Assembly: GCA_034008185.1 (NCBI GenBank)
Contig: CM067082.1
Span: 154,139,895 to 154,203,894 of the forward strand
Direction of reading: 5' to 3'
Origin: Gorsachius magnificus
Taxonomy: Eukaryota > Chordata > Aves > Pelecaniformes > Ardeidae
DNA length: 64,000 nt
A model generated the notes under the pieces. That model searched no databases, was not told where the DNA came from, and was given only the letters and a program-made list of their open reading frames with translations. Below are positions 61,201 through 64,000 of this stretch, piece by piece. The translations under genes and the position numbers were made by a program. The number at the start of each line of letters is the position of its first letter. Position 1 is the first letter of the stretch.

Positions 61201-61442
61201 TGTGGTGGGTTGACCTTGGCTGGCTGCCAGGTGCCCACCAGACCATTTGCTCTCTGCTTCTCCTCATCAGGACAGGGGAATAAAATAAATGAAAAACTCA
61301 TGGGTTGAGATAAAGACAGTTTAATTCAAAAAAGAGCTGAAACTGGCTCTGTCCAACATGGGGACAGTCCCTGGCCTCTTGTCACAGAAGCCACTCCTGC
61401 AGCCCTCCTGCTGTCAAAACCTTGCCATGTAAACCCATTATA
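61201..61442 (-). mobile_element. Solo LTR of an avian endogenous retrovirus, internally shortened
   Basis: On the plus strand it begins TGTGGTGGGTTGACCTTGGC and ends CAAAACCTTGCCATGTAAACC plus CATTATA, which are the two ends of a known bird ERV LTR type in reverse orientation. The polyadenylation signal is TTTAAT at 61320-61325 (ATTAAA on the minus strand). A 5-bp duplication, CCTCC, flanks it at 61196-61200 and 61443-61447. At 242 bp it is much shorter than I recall for this LTR type, which implies internal deletion. No internal retroviral sequence adjoins it. It is in the same orientation as CRHR2. Confidence 0.9.
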
Positions 61443-64000
61443 CCTCCTCTCTGTCCTCTCTCATGCTTTCTGGTCTTCTAGACCTTCCTAGTAGTTGCCT
61501 GGTGCAGCATGTATTTTCCAGTTTGTTTAGAGCCTACAAAAAAAAAAAGACGTAGTCCCTAGGCACCACAGCAATGCAAGCAAAAGGAAGAACTTACACC
61601 GTCAATAATCATCAATAATCTGGTCCATATGTGAAGAAGCAAACAAGAAAATACTGCGACAATGAACACCACCACAACAATGAACCACAATATCACAACA
61701 AATGGAAAAAAAAAAAAAAAATCTCTTGCCTGATCTTACCAAAAAAATGAAGTCAATTCTTCTGAAACTGCAAAGCATTATTTGCATTTAATGCATTTGT
61801 GAGATTCGTCTAAGTATTCAGGACATTGCTAATACTGGAGCTGAAACCTACTTATTAAAAAACATTTTCGTGGATATATTAGCACTTCCAAAAGAACACA
61901 GAAATGTCTCAAGATCTTTTTCCCTATCAATGATCTGACTCTCATTTAACTCTTTTACGCAAAGCTTCTCTTGCAAAGCTTCCTGCCAGACCCTTGTAGT
62001 CAAAGTGGGTTTATGTGAACTGTTACTACACGGTGCTGCTCCTTCATTATGAAATTATACGTATTATGTACAGTATAATTGCATAATCTGTGTAATTAGC
62101 CCATCTCAGTCATTGCTGGCAATGGAAATAGTTGTGAAGGTTGAACAGAGGGGTAAGTTAATGGCATCCATTCACGAACAGGGATTGCAACTGTAAAACT
62201 GACTGGCTCTAGATCTCTGGCTTGTCCCAGGGCACAGAAAGCTGGGATGACCATTAACTAGAGGCACTCAAAAGACACTGATTTATAGCAAATACCTGCT
62301 GTAAGCTGCAGCAAACCAGAAGCTGACTCATAAACATTGGTGTCTGTGAGCTGGGGCATGGGATGAACAGTTAGAGACGGTATCCTCAGCTTCTGCATTA
62401 GGCTGTGTCAGACCCACTGATGCATCAAAGCCCCACAATGCACAGTAAAAACCTAATCCTTCCACATTCCTAGTTTTCTTTACTTTTCTCTTCTTTCCCC
62501 CCCTTGTTCTGACAATAGCTTTGTTTCTCCTTTCACTACTTACCCACTTAAGTATAAGCCCTGATTCTGCACTTTCTTTAACATAGAGTTAAGCTCCTGG
62601 TTTCACTACCACTTCATTCCTTACGCTTGTGGCCGGCCCAGACCCCAACAACACTGCCTCACACACCTGCACTGCTCACAAACAAGTTGCAGCTGCATTC
62701 ATGGGGCTGATTTCAAACAGGCAATAAGCCTTCAGAGAATCAATCCATCATTACTTTGGTTTTAGCATGAAAAGGCAATGCAGAGCCTGATCAAAGGCTG
62801 TTTTCTTCTAAGATATTGTCTTTCTCACATCATTGCCTGAGAGTCTGAATTCCTCTTCTTCATTTGTGCTGTGATGTTGCATGATGTATTTGAAGTGTAT
62901 TTTCAGAAAAAAAAGAAATATTTGAAGAACTAAACACAGCCTATGGCAAATGAAGACAATCTCCACTGATAAAGCAGGACACTTCATTAATTTATTTTCA
63001 CTGGTTCAAGGAATGAGGCAAAATCCACTGGACGGGATATCTGACAACAGAATATGTATTATACTAGCAAATGTAGCCTAGGAAACAACTCTGCATTGCA
63101 GAGAACAGCACTGAATAGCTGAATAAATGCGATTTTGATAACCAGGCACTTCCTTTGGCACACAGAAAAATTGCAGGTGCTACAGACCAGCAGATCTGCA
63201 TCAAAACAATAAGGCATGAAAATGAAGAGATACAGATGAGCTGTGAAAACGTATAGTTAAACACAGAAATATATTAGTAACTGTAGTGATTGCTTACATA
63301 GATACAATATCCTAGCTTATGGATATTTTTGCAACTCTGAAGATGTTAATTACAGTAACTTCAGTTTTCCCAGACCACACATAGGGATGCTTTCCATTGA
63401 GTTCACGTTTTCGTGTTGAGAATAGAAGATTTTTATTGCTGAAAGAGATTCCTGGAGACAACAATATTAAGATATTGAAATCCAACTGCCTGCTTAGCAC
63501 TTTGTACGTCTGAAAAAGTCTTTGTGTGAAAACTCTTATAAAGGACTGCAAAACACAGATATTGTCCTCAAAACTGTCCTGCTCAGCTCCAAAGAGATTA
63601 ACGACACTGAGAAACAGAGGTGACATATTACCAGGGAACTTCTTGCACTCTAAACCTAAAAAGCAGGAGAGAAGTCTTTATAGAGTTGGACGGCTTCAGT
63701 GTTCCTGATTTATTGGAGTTACTTTACAAAGGACAAGACCGAAGGATGGAAGACTGAAGCAGCTCACCTGAGGTCAGTTGCAGGCTATGAAATAGGTCTC
63801 ATTTACTGTCTGTTCTGGCAGTTACAAGCTGCAGTCAGTGTGAAACTACCCCAGTCCTCTCTCCTTCAGACTGGCACAACCACAAACGCCGTCTCTTGGC
63901 TGCAGCAGGGTACCAGAACCACCCCACACAGCAGTGATGTCCCAGATGGATCAGTGCAAGCCATGGTCAGGCAAGTCTTTGCCTTCGCACCGAAAGTTGC

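Larger units (their letters stand above)
38366..64000. other. CRHR2 5' intron(s) or upstream flank, no exon recognised
   Basis: I scanned the minus strand for the expected extracellular-domain exon (DQIGTCWPR and CPEYFNG motifs) and for a signal-peptide exon, and found neither. The stretch holds CR1 copies at 42750-43187, 44855-46015 and 59586-59930, a solo LTR at 61201-61442, an (AAACC)n array at about 47638-47690 and several homopolymer tracts (42112-42128, 42248-42260, 56728-56743, 61706-61722). Everything else is non-coding DNA with chance open frames. If the upstream exon lies beyond 64000, the intron exceeds 25 kb. Confidence 0.6.

Noticed and set aside
61706..61722. Poly-A run near the minus-strand LTR as a retrocopy tail
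   Set aside because: It lies outside the LTR and its target duplication, with no adjacent gene-like sequence.
1..64000. CRISPR arrays, operons, phage or other prokaryotic systems
   Set aside because: Gene structure, intron lengths, CR1 and LTR content show this is vertebrate nuclear DNA. No regularly spaced direct repeats were seen.

Overview
The window is vertebrate nuclear DNA, almost certainly from a bird. It has very low coding density, many CR1 LINE fragments with the typical ATTCTATG-type 3' tails, and two solo LTRs of avian endogenous-retrovirus type. Those LTR types are, from memory, common in non-galliform birds, so a neoavian source is likely but not proven.

The only protein-coding gene I can support is on the minus strand: a class B (secretin-family) G-protein-coupled receptor, CRHR2 (corticotropin-releasing hormone/urocortin receptor 2). 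Six consecutive internal exons run from high to low coordinates: 38365-38280 (end of the extracellular domain), 31026-30920 (TM1), 14980-14863 (intracellular loop 1 and TM2), 10768-10615 (TM3 to start of TM4), 8016-7956 (TM4) and 709-637 (extracellular loop 2 to TM5). They are 86, 107, 118, 154, 61 and 73 nt long. Every junction has GT/AG ends and compatible phases, giving 599 nt of open frame. The signal peptide and first extracellular exons were not found between 38366 and 64000. The exons for intracellular loop 3 through the C-terminus lie beyond position 1. Diagnostic residues ([26 protein letters not shown]) favour CRHR2 over CRHR1.

Layout: 1-38365 is the CRHR2 exon/intron region. 38366-64000 is either the long 5' intron(s) of CRHR2 or its upstream flank, and holds no exon I can recognise. 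Repeats are scattered throughout. CR1 copies lie at about 3.8-5.0, 8.7-9.9, 14.7, 31.3-32.5, 33.7, 42.8-43.2, 44.9-46.0 and 59.6-59.9 kb. Solo LTRs with 5-bp target duplications lie at 21160-21728 (plus) and 61201-61442 (minus). There is an (AAACC)n array at 47.6 kb and a GT-rich microsatellite at 13.4 kb. Two CR1 sites are nested insertions (CR1 inside CR1), and one CR1 is internally scrambled.

Nearly all other open frames of 60-150 codons are chance frames in intronic DNA or remnants of the CR1 reverse-transcriptase frame. I saw no tRNA, rRNA, CRISPR, operon or bacterial-type feature, and no convincing new biological system. The observations most worth following up are repeat-driven: an inverted CR1 pair flanking the 61-nt TM4 exon, a fold-back junction at a CR1 5' end, a CR1 with endonuclease-region sequence placed inside its RT region, and two lineage-specific-looking changes at CRHR2 exon boundaries.
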